NCBI RefSeq assembly: GCF_000263715.2
Contig: NZ_CM001514.1
Span: 2,280,936-2,344,935 of the forward strand
DNA length: 64,000 nucleotides
Reading direction: 5' to 3'
DNA from: Pseudomonas synxantha BG33R
GTDB lineage: Bacteria > Pseudomonadota > Gammaproteobacteria > Pseudomonadales > Pseudomonadaceae
The notes under the pieces were generated by a model. That model worked only from the letters and a program-made list of their open reading frames with translations. It searched no databases and was not told the DNA's origin. Positions 33,660-42,930 of this stretch are shown here, piece by piece. Numbering within the stretch: position 1 is the first letter of the stretch; each line of letters opens with the position of its first letter. Made by a program: the position numbers and the translations under genes.

Positions 33660-35384
33660 TTAATCTGTTTCGATTTTAAGAAAAGGGTTATCGGGTGGTA
33701 TCAATTCAAAAAATTGCTTCGGATCCTCAATCAAGTACCCCTTCAAGGTGGTTCTCTTCCTAGGGCCCTGCACTTGGCATGCCCAGATGTTCAGGCCGTT
33801 GTCTCGCTTCCTGTGGACCTTCAGTTTCTCGAACTGCTTCTGTACCCAACGCCATTCGTTAATCTCTTGATCGACCCTCTTGGCGATGCCAGGAAACTCC
33901 TGGACATAACGTTGGAAGAGACCAGGCGTGACCAGAAATACGCTGCCACTCACCGTGTGGATTTTGGCCTTGCTGTCATTGATGATCAACTTATGGCTCA
34001 GGATGCCTTCCTTGACCCAATTCAGGAATGCCTGGCCTGGCTTATCCGATGGAGGCGTTGAGGTTTCGAGAGTACTTTCTGCCGGCGCATTGCTGGTCTC
34101 AGGGTCTATCAATTCGAACATGTCCAGCAGCGTGCCGAGGTAATCGACATCCTCTAGTACCATGGGATCCGGCTGCGGTTGGCTTTGAGCTGATCCTGCA
34201 CTGGCTGCCTCAGGCACTGGTGTTGGTATCTGGGTGTCAGTTGAGTGGTCATGGGCTGCAATGCTCACCGTTCCACTGAAAGCCTCGGGCCGGTCTTCGT
34301 TCCCCCAAATCAGTGCGGGTTGAAGGCGCAGAAAGGTGAAACTCTGCTGCCAATTTCCCTGAACCACTAGCGCAGTCCAGATGGCTTTGCCTTCCGGCGT
34401 AGACTCAACCAATCCATGCGATTGCAGCTCGTCGAACACCGCGAGGTTGGATGAAGGAATGCCCTCAATCGATTGCGACAGCAAATAGGCTCGCAGCTTG
34501 TCCGTGACCGTCTTACTGACCAGCCACAGTGCGTCCTGGGTCAGCCATGCCGCGGCACCCGGCTGGTTGAGTTTCAGCTCGTGTTGAACCAGATGACGCA
34601 GTCCGCTGATCAAATGGTGTTGCAACGAATGAATCGGCGCTTGTAGCGCCTTGTTTGGGTTGCCCCCGATGTTTTGTGCTGTGGAGACGCGGTCGGCTTG
34701 AATGACCAACTCACCGAGCACGCCGGCACGTTCGTACTGGCCGGCCAGGACATACAGCAGGCTGGCCCAGAGTTGAGGAAATCCACTGAGCCAGTCTAAG
34801 ATCGGGCGGTCCAGAATCTGGGTGTAGAGTAAGCCAGCGGCGGCACCGTGCAGGTGGTAGTCACGACCCTTGATGTAACGAAAACGGTAGGGCTGATCCA
34901 GGGAGCCCTGCCAAGGATGCCAAACACGGCCATCCTGGCGTTCGACCAGCACGTCCACGGCGATCTTGCCGATGTCATGCAGCAGGGCGCCATAAGCGAT
35001 TCCAGCCGACCAGGCATCGGTCTGGGCAGCTTGTTCTTCAGGCGCGGCGCCGGTGGGCAGTAGATACGACTGACGTAGTTTCAAACTGCAAGCGACCAGC
35101 TCCAGGCCATGGTCGAGCATGCCACCGAGATACGCATGGTGGTGCGTCTCGCTGGCCGGGAGTTGCTGGACCTGTTCGGCGTAGCGATGGATCGGATTTA
35201 AGTAGAGCTGGGTGAATTGGACGTGGGAGAGGGCGGTGTATTGCCAGATGCGATCGAGCAACTGACGGCGGTGCTCCACTGCTAAGAGGGTATGGGCTGA
35301 CTCGATGGACAGGTAACCTTCGGCGACGTTGACGGTCGGTGGCGGAGGGGGCTTCTGCCTTTTGTGGCGAAACAGACTGAGCAT
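33660..35384 (-). CDS. traI: MOBH family relaxase (TraI_2 domain)
   Basis: 574 aa. It should nick oriT and lead the strand into the mating channel. The HD-hydrolase-type active site of MOBH relaxases is visible: H81-H82-H83, D91-H92, and H136-D137 in LLHDIGK. The C-terminal ~120 residues (FLNWVKEGILSHKLIINDSKAKIHTV...) match the TraI_2 C-terminal domain. A Pro-rich N-terminus follows the first ten residues. No auxiliary gene lies alongside; oriT is probably near its 5' flank but I cannot locate it. Confidence 0.9.
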   Translation of the reverse strand: MLSLFRHKRQKPPPPPTVNVAEGYLSIESAHTLLAVEHRRQLLDRIWQYTALSHVQFTQLYLNPIHRYAEQVQQLPASETHHHAYLGGMLDHGLELVACSLKLRQSYLLPTGAAPEEQAAQTDAWSAGIAYGALLHDIGKIAVDVLVERQDGRVWHPWQGSLDQPYRFRYIKGRDYHLHGAAAGLLYTQILDRPILDWLSGFPQLWASLLYVLAGQYERAGVLGELVIQADRVSTAQNIGGNPNKALQAPIHSLQHHLISGLRHLVQHELKLNQPGAAAWLTQDALWLVSKTVTDKLRAYLLSQSIEGIPSSNLAVFDELQSHGLVESTPEGKAIWTALVVQGNWQQSFTFLRLQPALIWGNEDRPEAFSGTVSIAAHDHSTDTQIPTPVPEAASAGSAQSQPQPDPMVLEDVDYLGTLLDMFELIDPETSNAPAESTLETSTPPSDKPGQAFLNWVKEGILSHKLIINDSKAKIHTVSGSVFLVTPGLFQRYVQEFPGIAKRVDQEINEWRWVQKQFEKLKVHRKRDNGLNIWACQVQGPRKRTTLKGYLIEDPKQFFELIPPDNPFLKIETD

Positions 35385-35607
35385 CGTGACCTCCGGGAAG
35401 TGGCTGGGTCATTGGCCTTTTAGCCTTTTCGGATAGCGCTCTTACCCTTGAGTGCCCATTCCCTTCCAACCCTTACCCGTCCTTTTGGCTCGTGTCCCTT
35501 TGTGCGGCAATCGGAATATGGATACTCCTAGGCATCATTTTTTTGGGGGCTAGTACGGAAAAGAAAAGAGTCGGTACACTGCGGTGCGAATTTTCTCGGG
35601 GTTTGCC

Positions 35608-35805
35608 ATGAATCTGACTGACGCCACGCTGGTGCTGCTGCTTGCGGCACGTATCCATGGGACAGACGAAGCCGTCAGAGCCTCGGCGAAGAGCGTGGTC
35701 AAGAAGTTGCCGCGCAGTAAGCGCGATCTGATCTACAAGGTGATCGACAGCCGGAGTCCCCTCGAACTAGTGGATTTTCTGGCGCAGAACCTGGATACGG
35801 AATGA
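35608..35805 (+). CDS. Small ICE protein, unknown function
   Basis: 65 aa (MNLTDATLVLLLAARIHG...VDFLAQNLDTE). It has no membrane segment and looks helical and basic in the middle (KSVVKKLPRSKRDLIYKV). It runs divergently from the relaxase gene in a position where related ICEs also have short unassigned genes. The ATG at 35608 is preferred to an upstream GTG. Confidence 0.5.
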   Translation: MNLTDATLVLLLAARIHGTDEAVRASAKSVVKKLPRSKRDLIYKVIDSRSPLELVDFLAQNLDTE

Positions 35806-35936
35806 CAAGCTGCTGGTGTGCGCGCCTCTCTTGTTCTTTGCGTCAGGGTCCCGCGGCATGGAGCCTTTCTTCTGAGCATAAAAAGGGCTCAACTCGCGTT
35901 GGGCCCTGTGAAGCGTTTGCAGTGGTGAGATAACGA

Positions 35937-36899
35937 TCAAGCTCCATCGTTCATGCAAGGCGAGTCATCCAAGACCGCCTGCTTCAGTTGCTGCTCCAGG
36001 TTGAGTACATACTCCGAGGCGCTGCGGGCGTGGCCACTTGCGCGGAAGATCGCACGTTTGTCAGCCTTGAGCAGGCCGAGCCAGGAGTCGATGTAGCCCT
36101 CGTGCCGAAGCTCTCCCTGTATGCCGGTATAGGCACATAAAAACGCAGCGCCCATTTCGGCGATCAACTCTTCAAACGCGTAGCCTGGTGAGCCGTAGGG
36201 ACAGGCTGACGTCACGCCTTCGCGCTGTAACCGAGCGTGATGCCCGGTCCAGTGCGTCAGCTCATGCAGTGCGGTGGCGTAGTACCCACCTTCATCGTGA
36301 AATTGTGCTTTTGTCGGCAGTTGGATGAGATCCCTGATCGGGTGGTAAAAGGCTTCGTCGGCAGATCGATGAACGATCTGTGCACCCGAACTTAACAGCA
36401 GATTTTCCGCAGCGCCGTTGGGGAGGAAGGGATCGCTCGGCTCCGTCTCGAGCACGGTTTCGTTGAGCGTTTCGAGCCCTTCCGTTTGCTCGATGTTGAA
36501 CAGAAGATGCGTCCTGAGAATGCCAAAGTGAGCGACCTTGGGCTGACCGTTCTCATCAAGTACGGGTTGGCCTGATTCGGTCTGTTCCTCGTGTTCCATC
36601 GGTTTGTAGAGCACTGCCAGGGTGCTGTGCTCACCCTTCCGGATGTGCCCGCCGGCTTTTTTGGCTTGGTTGAAGGTTAGCCAACGGTCTTGAGTGAACC
36701 CCTGCAATCGGGCCTCGGCCCAGAGCAACGGTAAATTGATGCCCGAATAGGGGCGCTGCGTGATGGCGTTGATGGGATAGGGCTGGTGATGAGCGACGTC
36801 AGTTGAGCCATTTGAGGACCAGGGTTTGATCCAGGGCGCTACGCCTTGGTCTAACGCGGCAACAATTTTGTCAGTCACGTCTTGGTAGATATTACGCAT
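35937..36899 (-). CDS. ArdC-like antirestriction protein (ssDNA-binding plus zincin domain)
   Basis: 320 aa. The N-terminal DUF1738 domain (MRNIYQDVTDKIVAALDQGVAPWIKPW) binds single-stranded DNA in ArdC of pSA. The C-terminal half holds a zinc-metallopeptidase-like site: H212-E-L-T-H216 and downstream glutamates in YAFEELIAEMG (about 244-245). ArdC proteins protect incoming DNA from host restriction. GAGG lies upstream of the start. Confidence 0.88.
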   Translation of the reverse strand: MRNIYQDVTDKIVAALDQGVAPWIKPWSSNGSTDVAHHQPYPINAITQRPYSGINLPLLWAEARLQGFTQDRWLTFNQAKKAGGHIRKGEHSTLAVLYKPMEHEEQTESGQPVLDENGQPKVAHFGILRTHLLFNIEQTEGLETLNETVLETEPSDPFLPNGAAENLLLSSGAQIVHRSADEAFYHPIRDLIQLPTKAQFHDEGGYYATALHELTHWTGHHARLQREGVTSACPYGSPGYAFEELIAEMGAAFLCAYTGIQGELRHEGYIDSWLGLLKADKRAIFRASGHARSASEYVLNLEQQLKQAVLDDSPCMNDGA

Positions 36900-37031
36900 G
36901 GCATTTTCCTCGAGAGAAAGCGGAGGAACGCCTTGCCCGTCGGGGAGGGTTCCCTGGTGGGTGTTGATTGGATTGGTGCAGGACTGCGTATAGCCTGAGT
37001 TGGATCGGTGGCCGGGTATGGCCGTTTGCGT

Positions 37032-37361
37032 TTAGCGTTGCTGCTCTTCCGCAAGCGCTATCAGCAAGGCGTTAGGTTGGTCTGATGCCTGAAGCAGGCT
37101 GAGGCTCAGTCGCAGTAATGGCTCATGATCTGCATCACTCGCTGAGCCGAACTTGGCTACCTCGAACACCACGTAGGGTGTGTTTGGATCGGCCAGGTGA
37201 GCTTTGAAGGCTGCGCGTACGACGTTGCTCAGCCTATCGAGCTGCAGCTTTTCAGGATGACTTGAACCATCGAGCAATACTGCGTGTTGCCACGCGTCTG
37301 GAGTGAACACAACGGGCAAGCGCAGGGTGTTCAGTGCTTCGCTTGTGAGTGAGTCGGACAT
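37032..37361 (-). CDS. ICE protein of unknown function (109 aa)
   Basis: MSDSLTSEALNTLRLPVVFTP... with an excellent Shine-Dalgarno (GGAGG). The open frame extends to 37523 but runs through the conserved leader element, so the ATG at 37361 is right. No recognised domain; no signal or membrane segment. It is the first gene after the structured element at 37,490-37,635, which is likely part of its leader. Confidence 0.6.
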   Translation of the reverse strand: MSDSLTSEALNTLRLPVVFTPDAWQHAVLLDGSSHPEKLQLDRLSNVVRAAFKAHLADPNTPYVVFEVAKFGSASDADHEPLLRLSLSLLQASDQPNALLIALAEEQQR

Positions 37362-37489
37362 GGTGTGCCTCCGTTGGTAGCGCGAAGAAACCTGTCCCAT
37401 AGGGGAAAGAATTCCCCGTGGTGGGTTGAAGAAAAACAAAAGGGTTTGGGACGAGCCGAGCTCGAAAGACGCTCGGGAGAGCAGTAGAC

Positions 37490-37635
37490 GTTCATCACCG
37501 TGTAGCGTGACCGTGCGAGCCACCGAACGCTAATCGCACTTGGGGGGAGCCATCACCGGAGTGACGTAGCTTTGAAGGCTCTGGCTACCTGGGAAGGTGC
37601 TGTCGATAACAGCGATCCGTACCCTCTATGTAGCT
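37490..37635 (-). promoter_or_regulatory. Conserved structured leader element, copy A
   Basis: Aligns over about 140 nt with 61,866-62,010, roughly 70-75% identical by eye. Shared blocks on the plus strand: TTCATCACCG, ACCGYGCGAGC, ATCGCACTTGGG, CACnnnnGTG, CGTAGC, TTGAAGG, GCTACCT, GCTGTCnnnnACAGCGA, CCCT. GCTGT/ACAGC, CAC/GTG and GTAGC/GCTAC can pair, and the differences fall in loops. Transcribed on the minus strand it lies about 130 nt before the start of a small ICE gene. It may be a member of the radC or STAXI RNA classes, which occur near similar genes; that match is not verified. Confidence 0.6.
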
Positions 37636-37810
37636 GGATTATATGGATGGGTCAACGGCCATAGAGGCACAGGTGCACGAGCTGCGTCTTCTGTCTTCCA
37701 GTGAAGAGTTTTCGCCCGAGCAAGCTGATAAACGGTTAAGCATGGGCGATTTTCAGTAGTAGTCTGTAATCTCGATTTCCACAGGAACACGCTCAGAAGA
37801 GGGCGCAACC

Positions 37811-38176
37811 ATGCCGGCTCAGCAGCCACTTCAAATCTCCCGCGCACACCGCTGGGCATATGCATGCGGTATGTTCGCCAAACGTGGTTATCGCAGGTTG
37901 AAAGGGTTTGAGTCTCGTGTGGCCAAGCGTGCAGTGACGGCAGGTTTGCCTGCGGGTAATTTACTCGTTCGCGGGATCTTTCTGCTTGCCCAGGTGGCCC
38001 TGTTCGGAGCACTTCTTTTTGTTAGCTTTTGGTTGTTTCTGCTGGTATGCACATTCGTCGCATTAGCAGCTATCCCAGTTCAAGATTCAGACACTCCAGA
38101 TATTGATGATATCGATGATCCGATTCACAGAGCGTCTTGGCCTGAGCGGTACGATAAATGGGGTTCACTGAAGTAG
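37811..38176 (+). CDS. DUF3742 family membrane protein
   Basis: 121 aa. The N-terminal basic part (MFAKRGYRRLKGFESRVAKRAV) is followed by one or two membrane segments (GIFLLAQVALFGALLFVSFWLFLLVCTF) and an acidic tail (DIDDIDDPI). This pattern is that of DUF3742, found in this ICE family next to traG. Role unknown. Confidence 0.75.
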   Translation: MPAQQPLQISRAHRWAYACGMFAKRGYRRLKGFESRVAKRAVTAGLPAGNLLVRGIFLLAQVALFGALLFVSFWLFLLVCTFVALAAIPVQDSDTPDIDDIDDPIHRASWPERYDKWGSLK

Positions 38177-38185
38177 CCTCCCTGG

Positions 38186-39742
38186 TTATTTTGAGCCCGA
38201 TTTACCTGAAACCATTCTTGCTCCGCTCATCAACTGAGAGGTTCCGTTAGAACTCGCTGTCTGCGCAGCCTGGGTTCCCCGGCTGAGCATTCCTTCTACA
38301 CCCGAACCTACGCTATACCCAGCCCAGCTCATTGCGGCTAGAAAGACCATCGGCAGTACGATGAACATCGCCCCCATCACATACTCTATCACCTGCGCCG
38401 TGACGGTTCCGTCCATAAAGCCGGATGTGGGCAGCGACAGCAGCACCTGATTGGACGCCGACACTTGGTTGTACAAGGTATCGAGCATGCTGGAGTCGAC
38501 CCAGCGGCCTAACTCCCACCAGAAGGTCAGCATGTGCAGCGTGAACAGCGTGAACGTGACCGTCATGACGGTTTTTAGCTGGTAGGCACTGACGAGTAGG
38601 ATCAGTGGCAGGCTGATGATGACGCCCATGATCAGGAAAGCCTGCACCATCGGCAGGGCAGCGCGTAGTGCATTCATTGCCGGGAAGTTGCTGAACGAGC
38701 CAAGGGCCAGCCCAGTGTTGGTGGCCAGGTTATTGAGCCCCTGATTGATCGACCCACCGCGAGCACTGGAGCCATAGTCCTGGTACACCTGTCCGGGCGA
38801 CATGGACATCGATTGTTGGCGTGGGCTGACCAGTTCGCGCAGGGTGGCATCCTCGATCTCGTTGCTTGAGCGGCCAGTCAACCAGCCTTTCAGCTGGGTC
38901 AGCAGCGAAGGATCGACTTGCTCGATCAAGCGCGCTCGCAACCCGATACCGCTATCACTCCACCACTGTTTGCAAGTGGGGTAGCCTGCGCCATTCTCCA
39001 GCCGTGGCAATGAAACATCGCGGGTTTCATCATAGGGCCAGCTGACACGCGGTGTCCGTGAGCGATCGGTGTCGTAGTAGCCCGGAGTGTCGAGAAAATA
39101 GCTTGAGCCGACCCAGGACGCATCATGACTTTGTGCCTTGTCCAACTGCGGGCGATTGGTGAACAGCCGAGAGCGGGAATAGCCGTAGCAGTCGCGAGTA
39201 AAATCGGCGACTTCCTGTAGCAACACTTGGTTATCAATGCGAGAACTGTCGATCTCCATGCGCATCTGTCGGATGTCCGGTGCGCAGGGAATGGAGGCGG
39301 TGGCCGCTGCGGTCACTCCTTTACTCAAGGCGTGCACCAGAAACCACCAGATTGGCACATTGGCAGAGCGTTCTCCGATGGTGTTGAAAGTGGTACCCCA
39401 GGCGGTTTCCGCTGGCTTGGCCACGCTGACACCGCAGCGTTGGCTCGCTGCATCGTCGAACGCCATTGAAGCGAGGTTTAGCGGAAAGACCGGCGCGCAG
39501 CCGAACAATACGATAATGTAGGCCAGCCAAAGCCGGTTCTCGATTCGAGGTACCGAGAGCAATCCTTTGTTTCCTTCATCCGCGCCTTGCTGACGGGCCG
39601 ACAACCATTCTTGCAAGATGATTGCACCAAAGGGGGCGGCGAACAGGCCAGTATCGGACAGGACGTTCCAGATACCGTTGTTGATGATCCATGCCAGCAG
39701 GGAGAGGTAAAACTCCAGGTAGCTGTTGGTGCTCATGAGCAT
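38186..39742 (-). CDS. traG: Conjugal transfer protein TraG (N-terminal domain type)
   Basis: 518 aa inner-membrane protein. It has N-terminal TM segments (YLSLLAWIINNGIWNVL, LWLAYIIVLFGCAPVFPL), a periplasmic central part with cysteines, and a hydrophobic C-terminal cluster. It matches the TraG N-terminal domain family that stabilises mating pairs in genomic-island T4SS. The start has GAGG 8 nt before ATG 39742; a second ATG lies two codons later. It heads toward the small gene 39753-40061 on the same strand. Confidence 0.85.
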   Translation of the reverse strand: MLMSTNSYLEFYLSLLAWIINNGIWNVLSDTGLFAAPFGAIILQEWLSARQQGADEGNKGLLSVPRIENRLWLAYIIVLFGCAPVFPLNLASMAFDDAASQRCGVSVAKPAETAWGTTFNTIGERSANVPIWWFLVHALSKGVTAAATASIPCAPDIRQMRMEIDSSRIDNQVLLQEVADFTRDCYGYSRSRLFTNRPQLDKAQSHDASWVGSSYFLDTPGYYDTDRSRTPRVSWPYDETRDVSLPRLENGAGYPTCKQWWSDSGIGLRARLIEQVDPSLLTQLKGWLTGRSSNEIEDATLRELVSPRQQSMSMSPGQVYQDYGSSARGGSINQGLNNLATNTGLALGSFSNFPAMNALRAALPMVQAFLIMGVIISLPLILLVSAYQLKTVMTVTFTLFTLHMLTFWWELGRWVDSSMLDTLYNQVSASNQVLLSLPTSGFMDGTVTAQVIEYVMGAMFIVLPMVFLAAMSWAGYSVGSGVEGMLSRGTQAAQTASSNGTSQLMSGARMVSGKSGSK

Positions 39743-39752
39743 GGTGGTGACC

Positions 39753-40061
39753 TCACAATCGAGTGAGCTCGACGCAGGTAAAGAGCAAGAGCCCGAATGT
39801 CCCGGCGCGTTTCACGCGCAGTCGGTCCTGTGGTCGATGTCGGTAGCGCCTCAGCAGGTCGCACCAGAGTGCAAAGAGGACGCCGTAGAGCAGGGCGCGC
39901 CACAACCGCAGATAAGGCCGTATCGATTCCAAGGCTTGCTGCCAGACCTCGAAACTGCCCAGCGCAGTGCGGCCGATCCAGGCGAGCAGTGCGGCGGTCA
40001 GGATCATCACTGCTGCAACCCAGAGACTTGAAAGCAAAGTGAATAGCAGTGAGCGTTTCAT
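39753..40061 (-). CDS. Small ICE membrane protein
   Basis: 102 aa with two or three hydrophobic segments (LLFTLLSSLWVAAVMILTAALLAW; LWRALLYGVLFALWCDLL; AGTFGLLLFTCVEL). It lies between traG and the TIGR03755 gene with gaps of only 3-10 bp, so it belongs to the transfer operon. Not identified further. Confidence 0.65.
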   Translation of the reverse strand: MKRSLLFTLLSSLWVAAVMILTAALLAWIGRTALGSFEVWQQALESIRPYLRLWRALLYGVLFALWCDLLRRYRHRPQDRLRVKRAGTFGLLLFTCVELTRL

Positions 40062-40064
40062 GGC

Positions 40065-41447
40065 TCACTTGCGCCTGGCGTCAGCGTCGTTGAGTCGGCC
40101 AGGTTCAGGGTCGCCTTGCTCGACGGTACGCGACGCATCAGCACCTCCGGCATGTCGATCGAGTGCAAGGCTGGCGGTATTGGTAGCCAACATTTGTCGG
40201 ACCTGCAGCTCAGTCTGCAGTAGGCGTATTTCACGCTCCAGCGTGTCGAGGTTTTTCGTCAAGGCCGTTTGGGCCGGTTCGGCGGAAGCGATGTTAGGTT
40301 CGTGGCTGCCTGCCAGCAGCGTGCGTAATAGCAGGAGCGCTTTGTCGAGTACGCTGGACAGGGCCGTCTCACTGGCCAGGCGCCGCGCCAGGAGTTCCTG
40401 ATCAGGATCGTCGCGCAGGGCTTCGATCACACCACGGGTCACCGGCAGCATCGGGCTGGAGGCTTTGCCCAGATTGTCAGGGTTCGGCGGCAGAGATCCG
40501 GACAGCAATCCTTGCAGGGTCTTGAGATGGTCACCGTAGGCCTCCTGGATCAGCGGCGTCAGTCCGTTGCCAGCGGTAGCCCGCAGAGTCTCGCAGGTGT
40601 CGCAGGTTGCGACTTCGGTCTCGCCCAACACTCGAACAGCCCATTCGGATTCCTCTTGGGGTGAGGTCCATGCCTGGCAAATAGCGCCGCCCAGGCAATC
40701 ACTGCTACTGATCGAGGCGCTGTCATCCACGGACCGGTTATGCAGCAGGTTGTAGCCCGCGCGCACCACATCGGAGGTTGCCCGGATGGGTGTTTGTCCG
40801 CTACCTCCAGCCTTCTGCCCGCCGACCCATGACACCCCATTGTTGCCGTTACGGGCCTCGGTGTTTTTCACCGCGGCCACCGCATCACCGCCGGTTTGTT
40901 CGAGGTTGCCCTGCATTTCCTGGTTCTTGGCCAATGCGCCCCAGCCGGCTTGACCGACCTTGTCCGCCATCTTCTCAGCCATGGCCTGGCAGGTCAGCTT
41001 AGAACGGTCGAAGTCGATACGCCCCTGCATCACTCCGTTGCTCAACAACTCATAGAGACCCGGGTTGGCACGCTGGATGATCAACGCCGGCAGCGACATC
41101 ACTGCTTGGGTCGCGTTCTGCACAATGCTGCCCATGATCTGCTGGAACCCTTCGGTGACGCCGTTAAACTGGTTTTGCAGGGTGTTGGTGAGGCTCATGT
41201 TTCCGCACATCATGTTCGCTTGCCAGGATCCGCCGACACCGAGCCCGTTGGGGCGATAGAGCGAGCTCGGCGAGCCCGCTGCCGAGCCGCCACCGATGGT
41301 GTACATCACCCGGTCGTCGAGCACTTCGCCTTGAGTGCCTAGACGGTAATCGTCCTCGGCGGCGTGGGCGTGCGTGGCCACGGCGAGCAGTCCGCAGAGC
41401 AACAAACTCATCGGGCCCAACCATGGTCCTGCAAGAAGCCGCCTCAT
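40065..41447 (-). CDS. Integrating conjugative element protein (TIGR03755, PFL_4711 family)
   Basis: 460 aa exported protein: signal peptide 1-29 (AVATHAHA-AE), then the TraH-like region GGGSAAGSP...CGNMSLTNTLQNQFNGVTEGFQQIMGSIVQNATQAVMSLPALIIQRANPGLYELL. This is the signature of TIGR03755. It has a coiled-coil C-terminus. Likely acts in pilus assembly or mating-pair stabilisation. Overlaps the next gene by 4 bp. Confidence 0.88.
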   Translation of the reverse strand: MRRLLAGPWLGPMSLLLCGLLAVATHAHAAEDDYRLGTQGEVLDDRVMYTIGGGSAAGSPSSLYRPNGLGVGGSWQANMMCGNMSLTNTLQNQFNGVTEGFQQIMGSIVQNATQAVMSLPALIIQRANPGLYELLSNGVMQGRIDFDRSKLTCQAMAEKMADKVGQAGWGALAKNQEMQGNLEQTGGDAVAAVKNTEARNGNNGVSWVGGQKAGGSGQTPIRATSDVVRAGYNLLHNRSVDDSASISSSDCLGGAICQAWTSPQEESEWAVRVLGETEVATCDTCETLRATAGNGLTPLIQEAYGDHLKTLQGLLSGSLPPNPDNLGKASSPMLPVTRGVIEALRDDPDQELLARRLASETALSSVLDKALLLLRTLLAGSHEPNIASAEPAQTALTKNLDTLEREIRLLQTELQVRQMLATNTASLALDRHAGGADASRTVEQGDPEPGRLNDADARRK

Positions 41448-42400
41448 GAAGCACCACCTTCGAAGTCGATGCTGAACAGGAAGGTCTGTCCCTCACGCTT
41501 GCAGCAGCTATAAGGACGCCACAGCGACCAGGCGTAGCCTCCATCCGCGCTCTGCACCGGATCGCTGGGGAAGATGGCACATGTGGGTTGAACCACGGGA
41601 GAGAGCAATTGCCATTTGTGGGTCGAAGCGTCGTTTTCAACGATTGGGCCAGGCGGCCAATAACCATCGCGTGGTACGGGTGTGAGCGGGACATACACGT
41701 GCGGTTGCCAGTTGCGGGTAATGACGTCACCCGCTCGCTGCGCCATCACCGCAGCGGCTTTGAAGTCGTCGGGTTGCACCAAAAATCCTTGCCGGGGATA
41801 GACGTTGCCCCACATGTTGCTCGCGAGCTGACGACCGGTTTCACGGATCCCGGGCACAAGCGACTCGGGGTAAAGGCTTTCCGGGATGCCATGACGCCAG
41901 GCCAGTGAGTCCAAAGTGCTCAGGTAATAGGGCATGAACGCAGTGGCGCCGCTGGCGCAGGCGTAGCCGGATTGCGAGGCCAGTTGCGTGGCGGCCCAGC
42001 CACCTGGATGACCGATGGCATCAACGTTTTTGAAACGAGGCAGATTATCGCGCAGGGTGTTCGGCGTGATCAGGTTACCGCCTCCTTCCGCACCACTGAT
42101 AGGAGAGGATAGGGTGGCCGTCTCGGTCCAAGGATTGGCACCGGTGGTGGCATAGCTCGAGACCACCAGCTCAGGAATGAAGTGACGAACCTTGGTTGAG
42201 GTTTTAACCGTGCAGCCGAAGGGGGTGCAGAGCAACCAAAAGCAGATGCCGACGACTCTGTACTCGAGGCAGTCTGGAGAAAGTACGGAGGCGGTAATGT
42301 TGCCGGTATCCAGCGCTACGCTTGACCCGGATGCCAGCAGAATGCTCAGCACCAAAGGATGCAACTTCTGGGGCGAAATGTGCGGGCAGGCAGCAGACAT
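41444..42400 (-). CDS. Integrating conjugative element protein (TIGR03756, PFL_4710 family; TraU-like)
   Basis: 318 aa exported, cysteine-bearing protein with the TraU-like core CLEYRVVGICFWLLCTPFGCTVKTSTKVRHFIPELVVSSY and conserved C-terminal WSLWRPYSCCKREG. The signal peptide is residues ~12-30. TraU proteins form part of the outer mating complex. It ends in a 4-bp overlap with the TIGR03755 gene. The TIGR03757 partner normally next to it is missing here. Confidence 0.88.
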   Translation of the reverse strand: MSAACPHISPQKLHPLVLSILLASGSSVALDTGNITASVLSPDCLEYRVVGICFWLLCTPFGCTVKTSTKVRHFIPELVVSSYATTGANPWTETATLSSPISGAEGGGNLITPNTLRDNLPRFKNVDAIGHPGGWAATQLASQSGYACASGATAFMPYYLSTLDSLAWRHGIPESLYPESLVPGIRETGRQLASNMWGNVYPRQGFLVQPDDFKAAAVMAQRAGDVITRNWQPHVYVPLTPVPRDGYWPPGPIVENDASTHKWQLLSPVVQPTCAIFPSDPVQSADGGYAWSLWRPYSCCKREGQTFLFSIDFEGGAS

Positions 42401-42515
42401 GATCCAGGCTCTGAGTGTATGGCCTAGACAGGTTCAATAATCGAGAGAGGGGTGTCAGTGAGAAAACCGAACGTAGGATCGTCGGTTTACAACGATTTTC
42501 TAGATCAGCAGAGGA

Positions 42516-42770
42516 TCATTCAGCGTTCAGCGTACGAGCAAGCGCGTCAGACTCGATGAGCAACTGATCCGTCTTGATCTCGAAAATGTTGGCGAGTTTG
42601 CAGAGGACCAGTAACGACGGGTTGCCTACCCCTCGTTCGATTTGACTCACGTAGGTACGATCCACCTCGGCCATGAGCGCCAGTTGCTCTTGGGTAAGGT
42701 TCTTCACACGTCGCATCGAGCGGATATTTTCCGCCAGTTGCAGACGGAGCTGTTCGTAGTCTTGAGTCAT
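42516..42770 (-). CDS. XRE family regulator
   Basis: 84 aa, a lone HTH_3 domain (NIRSMRRVKNLTQEQLALMAEVDRTYVSQIERGVGNPSLLVLCKLANIF). It starts the minus-strand stretch before the TIGR03756 gene and is divergent from a small plus-strand gene. It could regulate the neighbouring cassette or the transfer genes. Confidence 0.85.
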   Translation of the reverse strand: MTQDYEQLRLQLAENIRSMRRVKNLTQEQLALMAEVDRTYVSQIERGVGNPSLLVLCKLANIFEIKTDQLLIESDALARTLNAE

Positions 42771-42930
42771 GCGCGCAAACTGCGCCTTGAGGGACTCTCA
42801 ATCCACGGGATATAGTCTACATGGCTCTAATTCGGGCGCTTTTTTGATGCTTAAGCGAAGTGCCAGTTTTGTTTCTATGCTGCTTGGGACAGACCCAGCA
42901 TTAATAATTAAATCGAAAGCTAAGGTGTCT

